From positions 35,519 to 99,518 of the forward strand of contig NZ_LMWH01000233.1 in NCBI RefSeq assembly GCF_001507435.1: a stretch of 64,000 bases of DNA, in the 5' to 3' direction. Origin of the DNA: Streptomyces sp. NRRL F-5122 (GTDB lineage: Bacteria > Actinomycetota > Actinomycetes > Streptomycetales > Streptomycetaceae). The notes below the pieces were generated by a model that worked only from the letters and a program-made list of their open reading frames with translations, did not search any database and was not told the origin of the DNA. Below, one piece after another: positions 45,242-54,953 of this stretch. The translations under genes were made by a program, and so were the position numbers. Each line of letters opens with the position of its first letter. Positions within the stretch are counted from its first letter, which is position 1.

Positions 45242-46060
45242 TCAGTGCAGTAGGGCGGCCGTGAACGTCTGGCAGTGGTCTGCCAGCCAGGCCTGCATGC
45301 GGTCCCAGCGCGCCCATCCTCCGCGCGCCTCCAGCGCCTGGAGGTAGACGGGGTCGCCGTCGGCCACGCGGGCGGCGACGAAGGCCCGACAGATCTCCGT
45401 CGCCTGCTCGATGACGCCGGGCAACTCGGTGCGATCCCGCGCCGGGAGACCGTAGCTGTCGGCAAGGACCCGGAGCCGCATGGGCGCATCCAATCCGGGG
45501 GGATACAGTGCGGCCGCGGATTCCGAATCGACCATGGGCACCCAGTAGCGGGCGGTCATGGCGACGTCCCAGAGATGCCGGCCCGGGGCCGCCAGGTCGA
45601 AGTCGATCAGAGCAGCGGCACGGCCGTCGCGGAAGACGACGTTGTCCGGGCATACGTCGTTGTGGCACAGCATCGTCCCCCCTTCCGGGTCGGCCAGATC
45701 CCGGGACCAGTCGCCCTGGGTGTCGGCTGTGACGGCGGCGCTGGCTTCGTGCAGGCGCCGAAGCAGGCCCCCTACCGATGCGAGGGCGGTCTCCGTCATT
45801 GCCCAGTCCGGGAAGGGCGGCAGGGGCACGTCGCCGGGGATGAAGGTCAACTGCTCCCGGCCGTCCTCGGTGAGGCCAAGCGGGGATGGCGCCGCGTCGA
45901 AGCCGCCGTCCTTGATCGCTCGGAGATAGGCATGCAAGGCGGGCGCGTTGCGGGGTGCTGGACGCTCGACCAGCGCACCCCGCCGGAAGACTGCCCCCGC
46001 GTTCGCCATACCGCCGGCCAGCGCCTCGCCCTCGCCCTCGCCCTCGCCCTCGCCCATCAT
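45242..46060 (-). CDS. aminoglycoside phosphotransferase-family (APH) kinase
   Basis: The kinase core is clear: MLCHNDVCPDNVVFRDGRAA is the catalytic loop with the H-N-D motif, and LIDFDLAAPGRHLWDVA holds the metal-binding Asp. GGLLRRLHEA upstream is also typical. The N-terminal lobe is short. I start at the ATG at 46060 (MMGEGEG); a GTG at 46069 is possible and neither has a strong ribosome-binding site. Residues about 3-13 are a Gly-Glu repeat encoded by five copies of a hexamer. The substrate cannot be deduced; such proteins phosphorylate antibiotics, sugars or choline-like molecules. It converges on the AlkZ-like gene. Confidence 0.85.
   Translation of the reverse strand: MMGEGEGEGEGEALAGGMANAGAVFRRGALVERPAPRNAPALHAYLRAIKDGGFDAAPSPLGLTEDGREQLTFIPGDVPLPPFPDWAMTETALASVGGLLRRLHEASAAVTADTQGDWSRDLADPEGGTMLCHNDVCPDNVVFRDGRAAALIDFDLAAPGRHLWDVAMTARYWVPMVDSESAAALYPPGLDAPMRLRVLADSYGLPARDRTELPGVIEQATEICRAFVAARVADGDPVYLQALEARGGWARWDRMQAWLADHCQTFTAALLH
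46024..46053. repeat. hexanucleotide tandem repeat, five perfect copies
   Basis: CCTCGC repeats five times on the plus strand. On the minus strand it encodes alternating Gly and Glu near the N-terminus of the APH-family kinase. Because the unit is two codons, copy-number change would not shift the frame. Confidence 0.9.
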
Positions 46061-46070
46061 GCCGATCACG

Positions 46071-46316
46071 TTATCGGCGGTGGGGCTCGAGCGGGCCGGA
46101 ATCGGCGCGTACACGGGAAACCGAGGAAGTGCCGCGGGGGGCGAAGGCGCGGACCTGGCCGACGGGCTCGGTTTGGGCGGCGAGCAACTGCTCGTGGGCC
46201 TGGTCGGCGTCGATGCGGGCGGCGATGAACAGATCGGGGCGCTTGGGGCGCCAGTGCAGGCCGGAGCCCTCAGCCGATGTGCCACGGCACCGGGGAGAGT
46301 TGGGCAAGTGGGCCAA
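46071..46316 (-). CDS. possible short or decaying gene, unknown
   Basis: About 62 residues (LHWRPKRPDLFIAARIDADQ then AHEQLLAAQTEPVGQV) have natural composition and high GC3 and end 10 nt before the kinase start. There is no family match and no convincing start; a TTG at 46316 is the nearest. It may be a remnant or the first gene of a small operon. The rest of 46317-46631 shows nothing recognisable apart from the upstream region of the nuclease gene. Confidence 0.25.
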   Translation of the reverse strand: MAHLPNSPRCRGTSAEGSGLHWRPKRPDLFIAARIDADQAHEQLLAAQTEPVGQVRAFAPRGTSSVSRVRADSGPLEPHRR

Positions 46317-46631
46317 CTGCCGGTCGCGGTCGGCGCGTACGTCGCCGGGGATGGCGCCCCGGGTCGGGGCGGGCCGTCACCGCCTCACCCGCCGTCAACC
46401 GCCCGCCACTTGGCGAAATCAGGAATACGCCCAGGCGGCAGGGCTTCACCGCAGCATCGAGGGACCGCACTGTCGGCGAACGGTCGGGAAACGTTTGCCG
46501 CACGCCAGGCCCGGCGCCTTGTACGACACGGATCTACGCGCGTATCTTCACGCCGGATCAGAAAATTTCCGCACACCCCCCACATCTCAGCCGCGCCATC
46601 GACATCCGCTCCAGGCAGAAAGAGACACCAC

Positions 46632-49055
46632 GTGTCCTCACGTATACCCCCGGCCCTGCGCGGCCGAGGTGCCAAGGCCCTCCTCGTAGCGCTTCCCGTC
46701 GGTCTCACCGGATCGCTCATCGCGCTTCCCTTCACCGCACAGGCAGCACCTTCGTCGGACGCCGCCATCTCCGAGGTATACGGCGGCGGTGGCAACTCCG
46801 GCGCCTCCTACACCAATGACTTCATCGAGTTGGGCAACGGGGCCACCGCGCCCTTCGACCTGAGCGGCTGGTCCGTGCAGTACCTGCCCGGTTCGCCGTC
46901 CGCCACCAGCAAGTGGCAGGTCACCCCGCTCGCCGGCGCCATTCCCGCGGGCGGCACCTACCTGGTCCAGGAGGCCAAGGGCTCGGCAGGTGACACTCCC
47001 CTGCCTTCACCCGACGCCACGGGCACCATCTCCATGTCGGCAACCACCGGCAGCGTGGCACTGGTTCACTCGACCACCGCCCTCACCTGCCTGACCGCCG
47101 CCGACTGCGCGGCGGACGGCACCATCAAGGACCTGGTCGGTTTCGGTACCGCCGTGGTCCGGGAGGGCACCCCCGCCACCGGCGCGGGCAACACCACCTC
47201 CGTCTCACGCAACACCACGTACACCGACACCGACGACAACTCGGTGGACCTGACCGGTTCCGCTCCGAACCCCCGCAACAGCACGGGCGGAGGCGCCGGC
47301 GACCCCTCGCCCACCCCGACACCGACGACCACCCCCGTCCCCGGCGACCTCCGCATCCACGACATCCAGGGCACCAGCCGGATCTCCCCGCAGAACGGCA
47401 AGTCCGTCGCCGACGTGCCCGGCGTGGTGACCGGTGTGCGGACCACCGGCTCGAAGGGCTACTGGATCCAGGACCCCGAGCCCGACGGGAACGCGGCCAC
47501 CAGCGAGGGCATCTTCGTCTACACGGGCTCCGCCACTCCCCTGGTCAAGATCGGCGACTCGGTACTCGTCTCGGGCAAGGTGAGTGAGTACTACCCCGGT
47601 GGCAAGAGCAGCGGCACTCAGTCCGTCACCGAACTGACCGGACCGACGGCCGTTACTCTCTCCTCCGGCAATGCGCTGCCGGACGCCCAGGTCATCGACT
47701 CGGCCACGCTGCCCGACGCCTATGCGCCGCAGGCACAGGGAGCGAGCATCGAGTCCCTGGAGCTGAAGCCCGGCACCTACGCGCTGGACTGGCTGGAAGC
47801 CCACGAAGGCATGCGTGTGCAGATCGGCGACTCCCGCGTGGTGGGCGCGACCAACACCTACGACGAGACGTGGATCACCACCAAGCCCGACCAGAACCCC
47901 ACTCCTCGGGGCGGCACCATCGTCAACGGCTACGACAACCCCAACTCCGGGCGTCTCCTGGTCACCTCGCTGACCGGTGACCAGCTCAAGGCCAATGTGG
48001 GTGACACGCTGTCCGGCACCACCGCGGGCCCCGTGGACTACGCCGACTTCGGCGGCTACAACATCCAGGCCACCACCCTCGGAACGGTCGAGCAGGGCGG
48101 ACTGAAGCCGGACGTGGCGAAGAAGGGCAAGTCCAACGAGCTCTCCGTGGCGACGTACAACGTCGAGAACCTCGACCCGACCGACCCGCAGAGCAAGTTC
48201 GACCGGCTGGCCGAGGGGGTCGTCACGAACCTTGCGGCCCCGGACATCGTGAGCCTGGAGGAGATCCAGGACAACAACGGCCCCAAGGACGACGGAACGG
48301 TCGCGGCCGACAAGACCGTCACCCAGTTCATCGACGCCATCAAGGCGGCCGGCGGCCCGGCCTACGACTGGCGCGCCATCGACCCGGTCAACGACTCGGA
48401 CGGCGGCGAGCCGGGTGGCAACATCCGCAACGTCTTCCTCTTCAACCCGAAGCGCGTCACCTTCGTGGACCGGCCGGGCGGCGGCTCCACCACGTCCGTC
48501 GCGGCGGTAGCCGACGGCAAGAAGGGTGTTCGGCTCTCGGTGTCCCCGGGCCGGATCGACCCCACCTCGGACGCCTGGACGAGCAGCCGCAAGCCGCTGG
48601 TCGGTGAGTTCCGGTTCCGCGGCAAGCAGGTCTTCGTCGTCGGCAACCACTTCAACTCCAAGGGCGGCGACCAGCCGGTGCACGGCGCCTTCCAGCCGCC
48701 GACACTCGGCTCCGAGACCCAGCGCCTCACCCAGGCGAAGGAGGTCAACACCTTCGTCTCCGGCCTGCTGGCCAAGGACCGCAAGGCCCAGGTCGTCGTC
48801 CTCGGCGACCTGAACGACTACCAGTTCTCGAAGCCGCTGGCCACCCTGACCGCGGGTGGCGTCCTCAAGGACCTCATCAACACCCTGCCGGTGAACGAGC
48901 GGTACAGCTACGTGTACGACGGCAACTCCCAGACGCTGGACCACATCCTGGTCTCACCGGCCATCAAGAAGTTCCAGTACCAGGTCGTCCACATCAACGC
49001 CGAGTTCTCCGACCAGACGAGCGACCACGACCCGCAGGTGGTCCGCTTCAAGTAG
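46632..49055 (+). CDS. ExeM/NucH-type extracellular nuclease with lamin-tail domain
   Basis: The GTG at 46632 begins a signal peptide ending TAQA (about residue 39). A lamin-tail domain follows (about 43-160: AAISEVYGGGGNSGASYTND, FIELGNGA), then a Thr/Pro linker, an OB-fold-like region (about 240-490) and an endonuclease/exonuclease/phosphatase domain from about residue 502 (LSVATYNVENLDPTD). Catalytic markers are SLEEIQDNNG, VVGNHFNSKGGD, VVLGDLNDYQ and the final SDHDPQVV. The 807 residues match NucH/ExeM nucleases that degrade extracellular DNA. Like the nearby phosphoesterase, it could serve phosphate scavenging, but I see no clear PHO box upstream. Confidence 0.92.
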   Translation: MSSRIPPALRGRGAKALLVALPVGLTGSLIALPFTAQAAPSSDAAISEVYGGGGNSGASYTNDFIELGNGATAPFDLSGWSVQYLPGSPSATSKWQVTPLAGAIPAGGTYLVQEAKGSAGDTPLPSPDATGTISMSATTGSVALVHSTTALTCLTAADCAADGTIKDLVGFGTAVVREGTPATGAGNTTSVSRNTTYTDTDDNSVDLTGSAPNPRNSTGGGAGDPSPTPTPTTTPVPGDLRIHDIQGTSRISPQNGKSVADVPGVVTGVRTTGSKGYWIQDPEPDGNAATSEGIFVYTGSATPLVKIGDSVLVSGKVSEYYPGGKSSGTQSVTELTGPTAVTLSSGNALPDAQVIDSATLPDAYAPQAQGASIESLELKPGTYALDWLEAHEGMRVQIGDSRVVGATNTYDETWITTKPDQNPTPRGGTIVNGYDNPNSGRLLVTSLTGDQLKANVGDTLSGTTAGPVDYADFGGYNIQATTLGTVEQGGLKPDVAKKGKSNELSVATYNVENLDPTDPQSKFDRLAEGVVTNLAAPDIVSLEEIQDNNGPKDDGTVAADKTVTQFIDAIKAAGGPAYDWRAIDPVNDSDGGEPGGNIRNVFLFNPKRVTFVDRPGGGSTTSVAAVADGKKGVRLSVSPGRIDPTSDAWTSSRKPLVGEFRFRGKQVFVVGNHFNSKGGDQPVHGAFQPPTLGSETQRLTQAKEVNTFVSGLLAKDRKAQVVVLGDLNDYQFSKPLATLTAGGVLKDLINTLPVNERYSYVYDGNSQTLDHILVSPAIKKFQYQVVHINAEFSDQTSDHDPQVVRFK

Positions 49056-49092
49056 GAGGTTGCCCTCCGGGCCACCCGACAACTTGATGCCC

Positions 49093-49126
49093 GTGTGGCG
49101 TGCACGCGACCGCGTGCACGCCACAC
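49093..49126. terminator. terminator after the nuclease gene
   Basis: A near-continuous palindrome (GTGTGGCGTGCACGCG at 49093-49108, complement at 49111-49126) gives a 14-16 bp stem, 37 nt after the stop codon. Confidence 0.75.
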
Positions 49127-49200
49127 CTCGTTCCGGGGCTCACCTTCATGTACGGTCCCGGCCACGCCCGACGCGCCGACCGGGTCGCCCCCATCACGAG

Positions 49201-49246
49201 GCCGCCGGTGGGCGGAACCGTCTTCACGGCTCCGTCCACCGGCGGC
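49201..49246. terminator. bidirectional hairpin after the second GH92 gene
   Basis: Outer 11-bp stem GCCGCCGGTGG/CCACCGGCGGC plus a partly paired inner arm; it lies 16 nt beyond the stop of the minus-strand GH92 gene. Confidence 0.65.
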
Positions 49247-49262
49247 TTTGAACCACCTCGGG

Positions 49263-52200
49263 TCAGTTCCGGCTGACCGTGAAGGGCACCTGAACACGGC
49301 TGCCCGATTCGGCCCCGGCCAGCGTGACGCTGGTCGGGCCGGGCTTCGCCGTCCCCGGCACGCTGATGGTCGCGCCCGAGACGACGCCGTCACCGTTCGC
49401 GTGCACCGTGACGGATGCGAGGCCGTCACCGAAGCTGATCCTCACGGCTTCGTTCGGTGCGAACCCGGAACCATTGACGGTGATCGCGGTGGCACGCGGC
49501 CCCGAGGTCGCCGACAGCAACACCTCAGGTCGGTACGCGGGTGCTGCCGACTCCTCGGTCACCTTGACGGTCGCCGTCGCCGGTGTCCGCGAGGACTTGC
49601 CGGCGGCGGTGACGGAGTACCGGCCGGGCTGTGCGTCGTCGGACGCCGCGATCGACGCGTGCACCGCTCCCGTCGTGGAGGCCGCGACCGTCAAGGTGCG
49701 CACCGGGCTGGTGCCCAGCTTGACGGTCACCTGCTCGCCGGCGGCGAACCCGCTGCCGTTCACGGTGATCCGGTCACCGGCGGTGGCGCTGCCGGATACC
49801 GACGCCGAGATCGACGGGTGCAGCTTCGCCTTGCCCACGGTCACGGTGAACGTCTCGGTGCTGCTGGACAACTTGTCCCAGCTGGTGACGTGCACCGTGT
49901 ACGTGCCCTGCTGCACATACGTGTGCTGTCCGCTGATCGCGCCGGACGAGTCGACCGTCGCGTCGGCCGGAACCGTGCCGTCACCCCACTGGACGCGAGC
50001 CTGGTAGCCCGTCGAGTCGGTGACTCCACCGGTCACCGTACCGAGGTCAGCCGAGAAGGCCTTCCCCGGCGTGGCCGTCTGGTCCTTGGGGGCGGTGGTC
50101 TTGAGCGCGGCGTCCGGCGTGCCGTCGTGGGCGACGGCGAACACGTGGATCCTGCCCGCCGAGCCCGGGTCGCCGGTCTGCGTCGGCAGGGTCACCGACA
50201 CCAGCGTCTTGCCCTCGGGGATCTGGTACGGCTCGGTGGCGAACAGGAACGGCTGTGCACCGTCCCGGCTCTTGCCGAGCAGTCGGTACGCGGCCTTGGC
50301 GACGACGATGTTGCCGTAGGACGGCGTGCCGTCGGGGTTGCCGCCCAGCGTCCAGTCGCTCATCCGGATCGGGATGTCGGCGGTGCTGCCGTCGCTGAAC
50401 GTGGCCGTGCCGGTGGTGCTCTGGTTGCCCTGCGTTCCGGCGCCGATGAACGAGATGCTCTTCACGTCGTCCGGCAGGTCGAGCGCGATCCTGCTGCCGT
50501 TGCCGGTGGCGTTGTCCGGCTGCCCCGCCGAAGCCACGGGCAGCGTGAAGTGCAGCGCCGTTCCGGGTACCTCGTGGTCCTCGCCCTGGGTCACACCGGC
50601 CGCCGCAAGAGCGGAACGTGAGTACGCCCACGACTTGCTGTCGCAGTTCGCCGCGACGACGCCCTCGTCTCCGATGCACACGGAGTCGAATGCCGCGGTC
50701 AGGCCGTCACTCGGCGCGTAGGCCACGTCCACTCCGACCGTCGCCGCGCTCTGGACGTTGCCGTCGGTCACCGTGACCTTGGCCTGGTGGTAACCGGGCT
50801 TGGCGTAGGTGTGCGAACCGCTGACGCTGTACACGCCCCGCGAACTCAGGGCCGTGGTGCCCGTGGTGACCGGCGTGCCGTCACCCCAGTCCACGGTGGC
50901 CTGGTAGCCACTCGCGGTGCCACCGGTGACGGTGGCCAGCGGTGCGGAGACCGCGACACCGGACGTCGCGTGCAACTCGCTGCTCGCGGCGGTGACCGTG
51001 AGATCGCCACCACCGATCTGGACGTCGCCGCCCGCCAGCAGCTCGACCTCGGCAAGGTTCGTCTGCGCGGCGCCGACTGTCTTGGTCACGACCAGACGGA
51101 ACCGCGCGAACTTACCCGGATCGTCCATCTTGAACGGCCGGCTCTGGTTGCGCGACGGGAAGACCTCGCCCTTGCGGGAGTCGACGGTGGTCCAGGTGAT
51201 CCCGTCGTTGGAGCCCTGCAGCTTCCAATCCGTCGGGTCGCCCGCACTCGCCCCGGAGGTGAGGGTGTAGTACGTCGGCATCTGCTTGCCGCCGCGGAAG
51301 GCCCAGTTGATCTGCGGCGTGCCGGTGGTGAACGTCATCTGCGTGGTCGACGAGTCGTCGAACAGCTTCGACGCATCCTGCCCGTCACTCGCGGTCGCGG
51401 TGCCGAGACCGGGGCCCGTGGTGTCCTGCAGAGGCTTGGGCACGTCCTTGCCCTTGGTCAGGGACGGCGGTGCGTCGTTCTTGCCGGTGCCCCAGGACGA
51501 CGGGTGCGAGCCCATCTGGAAGTCGATCCTGCCGCCGTGGGCGAGCACGGAGGAGTCGATGGACACCGTGTGCTGCGTCTTCCCGTTGACCTTCACGCCC
51601 TGCACGTAGACGTTCTTCGTGCTGTTGCCGGGCGCGTTGACGACGATGTCGCCGCTCTTGCGGTGAACCGTCATCTGGGTGAACTGCGGTGATCCGATCG
51701 CCCAGTTGGAGGAACCGGCCTGCAGCGGGTAGATGCCGAGCGAGCTGAGGATGTACCACGACGACATCTCGCCGTTGTCCTCGTCGCCCGGGTAGCCCTG
51801 GCCGATCTCGTCGCCGACGTAGAGGCGCTGCAGGATCTCCCGCACGATCGCCTGGGTCTTCGACGGCGTGCCGGCGTAGTCGTACATGTACGGGATGTGG
51901 TGCGACGGCTGGTTGCTCATGCCGAGTTGGCCCATGCGCACCGCTTGCGCCTCGAGCATCTCGTGGATCGTGCCGCCGTAGCCACCGGGGTGGTCGGCCT
52001 TCTCCGGGGTGGAGAAGAACTGGTCGAGCTTCTGCTCCAGCCCCTTCTGCCCGCCGTACAGGTTGGCCAGGCCCTGGCCGTCCTGCTGTGCGGTGAACGC
52101 GAAGTTCCAGCCGTCCGTCTCGGTGTAGGCGCCACCCCAGTCCAGCGGGTTGCCGGCGAGGAACGTGCCGCTGGCATCGCGACCCTCGAAGAACTTGGTG

Positions 52201-54890
52201 TCCTTGTCGAAGAGGTTCACATAGTTCCGGGCACGCTGGAGGAAGTACTGCGACTCCTCCTTGAGCCGGTTGCGCTGAGACTTCGGTGTGGCCGGGTCCT
52301 TGGCCAGGGCCGCGCCCATGTTCCCGATGCCGTAGTCGTTGATGAAGCCTTCCAGCGCCCACGACACCGACTCGCCGGTGGAGGTCGGTGTGTAGCCGAG
52401 GAACAGCGAGTTCTCGATGCCCTTGCGGCCGACCTCACTGCGCCCGGACGCGACGGTCGCGTCCTTGACCGCCGCCTCGTAGGCGGCGAGCGGGTCGGGC
52501 ACCTTGACGCCGTTGAGGTAGGCCTCGGCCAGCGCGACGTTCGCGCTGGTGCCGGTCATCAGGTCGGCGTAGCCGGGTGACGACCAGCGGGCTATCCACC
52601 CGCCGTCGCGGTACTGCTGGACGAACCCGTCAGCGATCTTGGCCGCGATGTCCGGGTACAGCAGCGAGTACGCGGGCCACACGGTGCGATAGGTGTCCCA
52701 GAACCCGTTGTTGACGTAGATCTGCCCGTCGACGACCTTCGCACCGGTCTGCGTGGCGGTCGATGTGCCGGTCGGCGCCGACACCGGGCTCGCGTACTGC
52801 CAGTGCGGTGCGGCGGCGGTGCCGGTGTTCTCCGACTGCGAGTTCGGGTACAGGTTCAGCCGGTAGAGGTTCGAGTACAACGTGACCTTCTGGGTCTCGT
52901 TCGCGCCCTTGACCTCGATCCGGCCGAGCCGGTCGTTCCATGCCGCGGTGGCGGCGTCGTGGATCCGGTCGAAGCTCTTGCCGGTGACCTCCAGGTCGAG
53001 GTTCTTGTGCGCCTGGTCGACCGAGATGAAGGACGTCGCGATACGCATCGTCACCTGCGAGTTCGCGGAGGTGTCGAAGGTGGCTGACGTCGTCGAGGAC
53101 GCCGTCGGCGCCCGGTCGAAGGCGCCGGACACGAACATCCGGCTGCGACCTGCGGACAGGCCGCTGCCGTTGTCGACCCAGCCGGTGAACGTGCCGTCCG
53201 TGCCGATGGTGAACGTGCCGTTGTAGAAGACGAGGCTTCCGGTGGCCTTTCCGGACGGGAAGGTGAACTGCAGGATCCCACCGTGGTCGGTGGGCGACAT
53301 CTGCGCGGTCAGGCCGTTCTGCGTGGTGACCCGGTAGAAGTCCGGCCGCGCGGTCTCGTCCTGATGGTTGAAGGCGAGTGCGCGTGTGCCGGGCGCTCCG
53401 GTGAGCGAGCCGCCGTCCGGCACCGGCATGACCGACATCTGGTTGCGGTCACCCATCCACGGGCTGGGCTCGTGCGAGATCGCAAGTCCCTGCAGCGTCG
53501 GCAGATTGGCCGCGTTGTTGCCCTGCTGGTAGTCGTACTCCCAGGAGTTGGACGTGGCGTTGGTGACCGGCGTGAAGAAGTTGAAGCCGTTCGGCATCGC
53601 CGAGATCGGCAGGTTGTTGCCACGCGAGAACGAGCCCGATGCGTTGGACCCGCGCCGGGTGTCGACATAGTTCGTCGCGCTGGAGCCGTCGATCGGCGTC
53701 GGCGTGCCCGTCACGGCGATGTCGTCGAGCCAGCCCTGGAAACGTGTCGAGGCGGTCGCCTCGGGATCGTCGTAGGCGAGCAGGATGCGGTCGATCGTCT
53801 TGCCGTTCGCGATCGCCCCGATGTCGGACTGGACCGCGTTCCACTGGTCGGCGTAGAGCACCTTCGACGCACCCTGCCCGGCGGCCGTCAGCGCGTAGCC
53901 GTGCTGGTCGACGGGCGAACGTCCGCTCAGGTAGCTGCCGTCGGTGAAGTGGAGGTCGACGGCGGCATAGGTGGACGGGTACTGGGTGTCCTTGCCGGTG
54001 AACTCGGGGAAGATCTTGTACGACAGCCGCGTCTTCGGCCCGACCGGGATGTTGACGTCGAAGAGCTTGTCGGTCGCGGACGAGCGGCCGTCGGTCTGGG
54101 CCCCGCCCGAGTACCGCAGGGAAGCCGTGCCGGTGAATCCGGCCCCTGACTTCATGTTGTAGCCACTGACCGGACCGGCGCCGACGACGCCGACCATCGG
54201 GGTGGCCGGCGGTATCACGTTCGAGCCGTCGCTGATGTTCCAGTCGGCGAGCTGGATGATCGAGTCACCGGAGTTGGCGGTGACGTTCAGCCGGTAGTAG
54301 CTGTAGGCGGTCGTGTTGGTGAAGCTGTAGGTGTTGGTGGCGAACCGCCCGCTGAAGCTCACCCCCGTGCGGCTGTCCAGGTCGTTCCATGTGTTGCCGT
54401 CGTTCGACCCCTGCACGGTGAAGTCCTTGGGGTCGCGGCCCGGCGCGTCGTTCGCCGAGGTCAGCGAGTACTTCACCACTGCCGCAGGCTTGGACAGCCG
54501 GTAGGCCGCCCAGCCGGTCTTGTCGAACGCCAGCCACTTGGTCGACGGATTGCCGTCCTTGAGGTTCGTGGCGACTTCGCCCGGCGGGTTCTCGGCGCTC
54601 GCGGTCACCGCGCTGACCTGGTCGAGCAGGCTGCCGGGCAGCCCCGAGGGGCTCGATCCGCTCAGGTTCGTCTGGATCGGCTTGCCGTTGGCGCCGATCT
54701 CGACGGTGCTCGTCGCGGGTTGGGGGTCGGCCGACTCGAACGAGGAGCTGAAGTTGCCGGCGGGCGGCGCCGCGGCGGCGAGCGCCGCGGGTGCGACGGC
54801 GAGCACCCCCACTGGCAGCGACAGCGCTATGGCTGCACTGGCCCATCTTCGTAGGGACAAAAGGCGGGTAAGAGATGAATATGGTATCAA
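49263..54890 (-). CDS. large secreted modular GH92 alpha-mannosidase with discoidin and PKD domains
   Basis: A TTG at 54890, after AAAAGG, gives a signal peptide with n-region TRLLSLRRWAS and h-region AAIALSLPVGVLAVAPAALA. A GTG at 54953 in the same frame lacks a Shine-Dalgarno. Order of domains: F5/8C (discoidin, about 83-217); GH92 (about 397-1147) with TETDGWNF (E924) and GDEDNGEMSSWY (D1036/D1038) as candidate catalytic residues; second F5/8C (about 1157-1293); PKD; the SDWTLGG module shared with the first GH92 protein; second PKD; two Ig/TIG-like repeats. The modules suggest binding to carbohydrate surfaces. The operator shared with the first GH92 gene lies about 340 bp upstream. Confidence 0.9.
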   Translation of the reverse strand: MIPYSSLTRLLSLRRWASAAIALSLPVGVLAVAPAALAAAAPPAGNFSSSFESADPQPATSTVEIGANGKPIQTNLSGSSPSGLPGSLLDQVSAVTASAENPPGEVATNLKDGNPSTKWLAFDKTGWAAYRLSKPAAVVKYSLTSANDAPGRDPKDFTVQGSNDGNTWNDLDSRTGVSFSGRFATNTYSFTNTTAYSYYRLNVTANSGDSIIQLADWNISDGSNVIPPATPMVGVVGAGPVSGYNMKSGAGFTGTASLRYSGGAQTDGRSSATDKLFDVNIPVGPKTRLSYKIFPEFTGKDTQYPSTYAAVDLHFTDGSYLSGRSPVDQHGYALTAAGQGASKVLYADQWNAVQSDIGAIANGKTIDRILLAYDDPEATASTRFQGWLDDIAVTGTPTPIDGSSATNYVDTRRGSNASGSFSRGNNLPISAMPNGFNFFTPVTNATSNSWEYDYQQGNNAANLPTLQGLAISHEPSPWMGDRNQMSVMPVPDGGSLTGAPGTRALAFNHQDETARPDFYRVTTQNGLTAQMSPTDHGGILQFTFPSGKATGSLVFYNGTFTIGTDGTFTGWVDNGSGLSAGRSRMFVSGAFDRAPTASSTTSATFDTSANSQVTMRIATSFISVDQAHKNLDLEVTGKSFDRIHDAATAAWNDRLGRIEVKGANETQKVTLYSNLYRLNLYPNSQSENTGTAAAPHWQYASPVSAPTGTSTATQTGAKVVDGQIYVNNGFWDTYRTVWPAYSLLYPDIAAKIADGFVQQYRDGGWIARWSSPGYADLMTGTSANVALAEAYLNGVKVPDPLAAYEAAVKDATVASGRSEVGRKGIENSLFLGYTPTSTGESVSWALEGFINDYGIGNMGAALAKDPATPKSQRNRLKEESQYFLQRARNYVNLFDKDTKFFEGRDASGTFLAGNPLDWGGAYTETDGWNFAFTAQQDGQGLANLYGGQKGLEQKLDQFFSTPEKADHPGGYGGTIHEMLEAQAVRMGQLGMSNQPSHHIPYMYDYAGTPSKTQAIVREILQRLYVGDEIGQGYPGDEDNGEMSSWYILSSLGIYPLQAGSSNWAIGSPQFTQMTVHRKSGDIVVNAPGNSTKNVYVQGVKVNGKTQHTVSIDSSVLAHGGRIDFQMGSHPSSWGTGKNDAPPSLTKGKDVPKPLQDTTGPGLGTATASDGQDASKLFDDSSTTQMTFTTGTPQINWAFRGGKQMPTYYTLTSGASAGDPTDWKLQGSNDGITWTTVDSRKGEVFPSRNQSRPFKMDDPGKFARFRLVVTKTVGAAQTNLAEVELLAGGDVQIGGGDLTVTAASSELHATSGVAVSAPLATVTGGTASGYQATVDWGDGTPVTTGTTALSSRGVYSVSGSHTYAKPGYHQAKVTVTDGNVQSAATVGVDVAYAPSDGLTAAFDSVCIGDEGVVAANCDSKSWAYSRSALAAAGVTQGEDHEVPGTALHFTLPVASAGQPDNATGNGSRIALDLPDDVKSISFIGAGTQGNQSTTGTATFSDGSTADIPIRMSDWTLGGNPDGTPSYGNIVVAKAAYRLLGKSRDGAQPFLFATEPYQIPEGKTLVSVTLPTQTGDPGSAGRIHVFAVAHDGTPDAALKTTAPKDQTATPGKAFSADLGTVTGGVTDSTGYQARVQWGDGTVPADATVDSSGAISGQHTYVQQGTYTVHVTSWDKLSSSTETFTVTVGKAKLHPSISASVSGSATAGDRITVNGSGFAAGEQVTVKLGTSPVRTLTVAASTTGAVHASIAASDDAQPGRYSVTAAGKSSRTPATATVKVTEESAAPAYRPEVLLSATSGPRATAITVNGSGFAPNEAVRISFGDGLASVTVHANGDGVVSGATISVPGTAKPGPTSVTLAGAESGSRVQVPFTVSRN

Positions 54891-54953
54891 CGTAGGCCTT
54901 TTGACTGGTAGCGGTTGAGAGCGTCGAGCTTCAGGGGTGAAGGGCCTGGCCAC

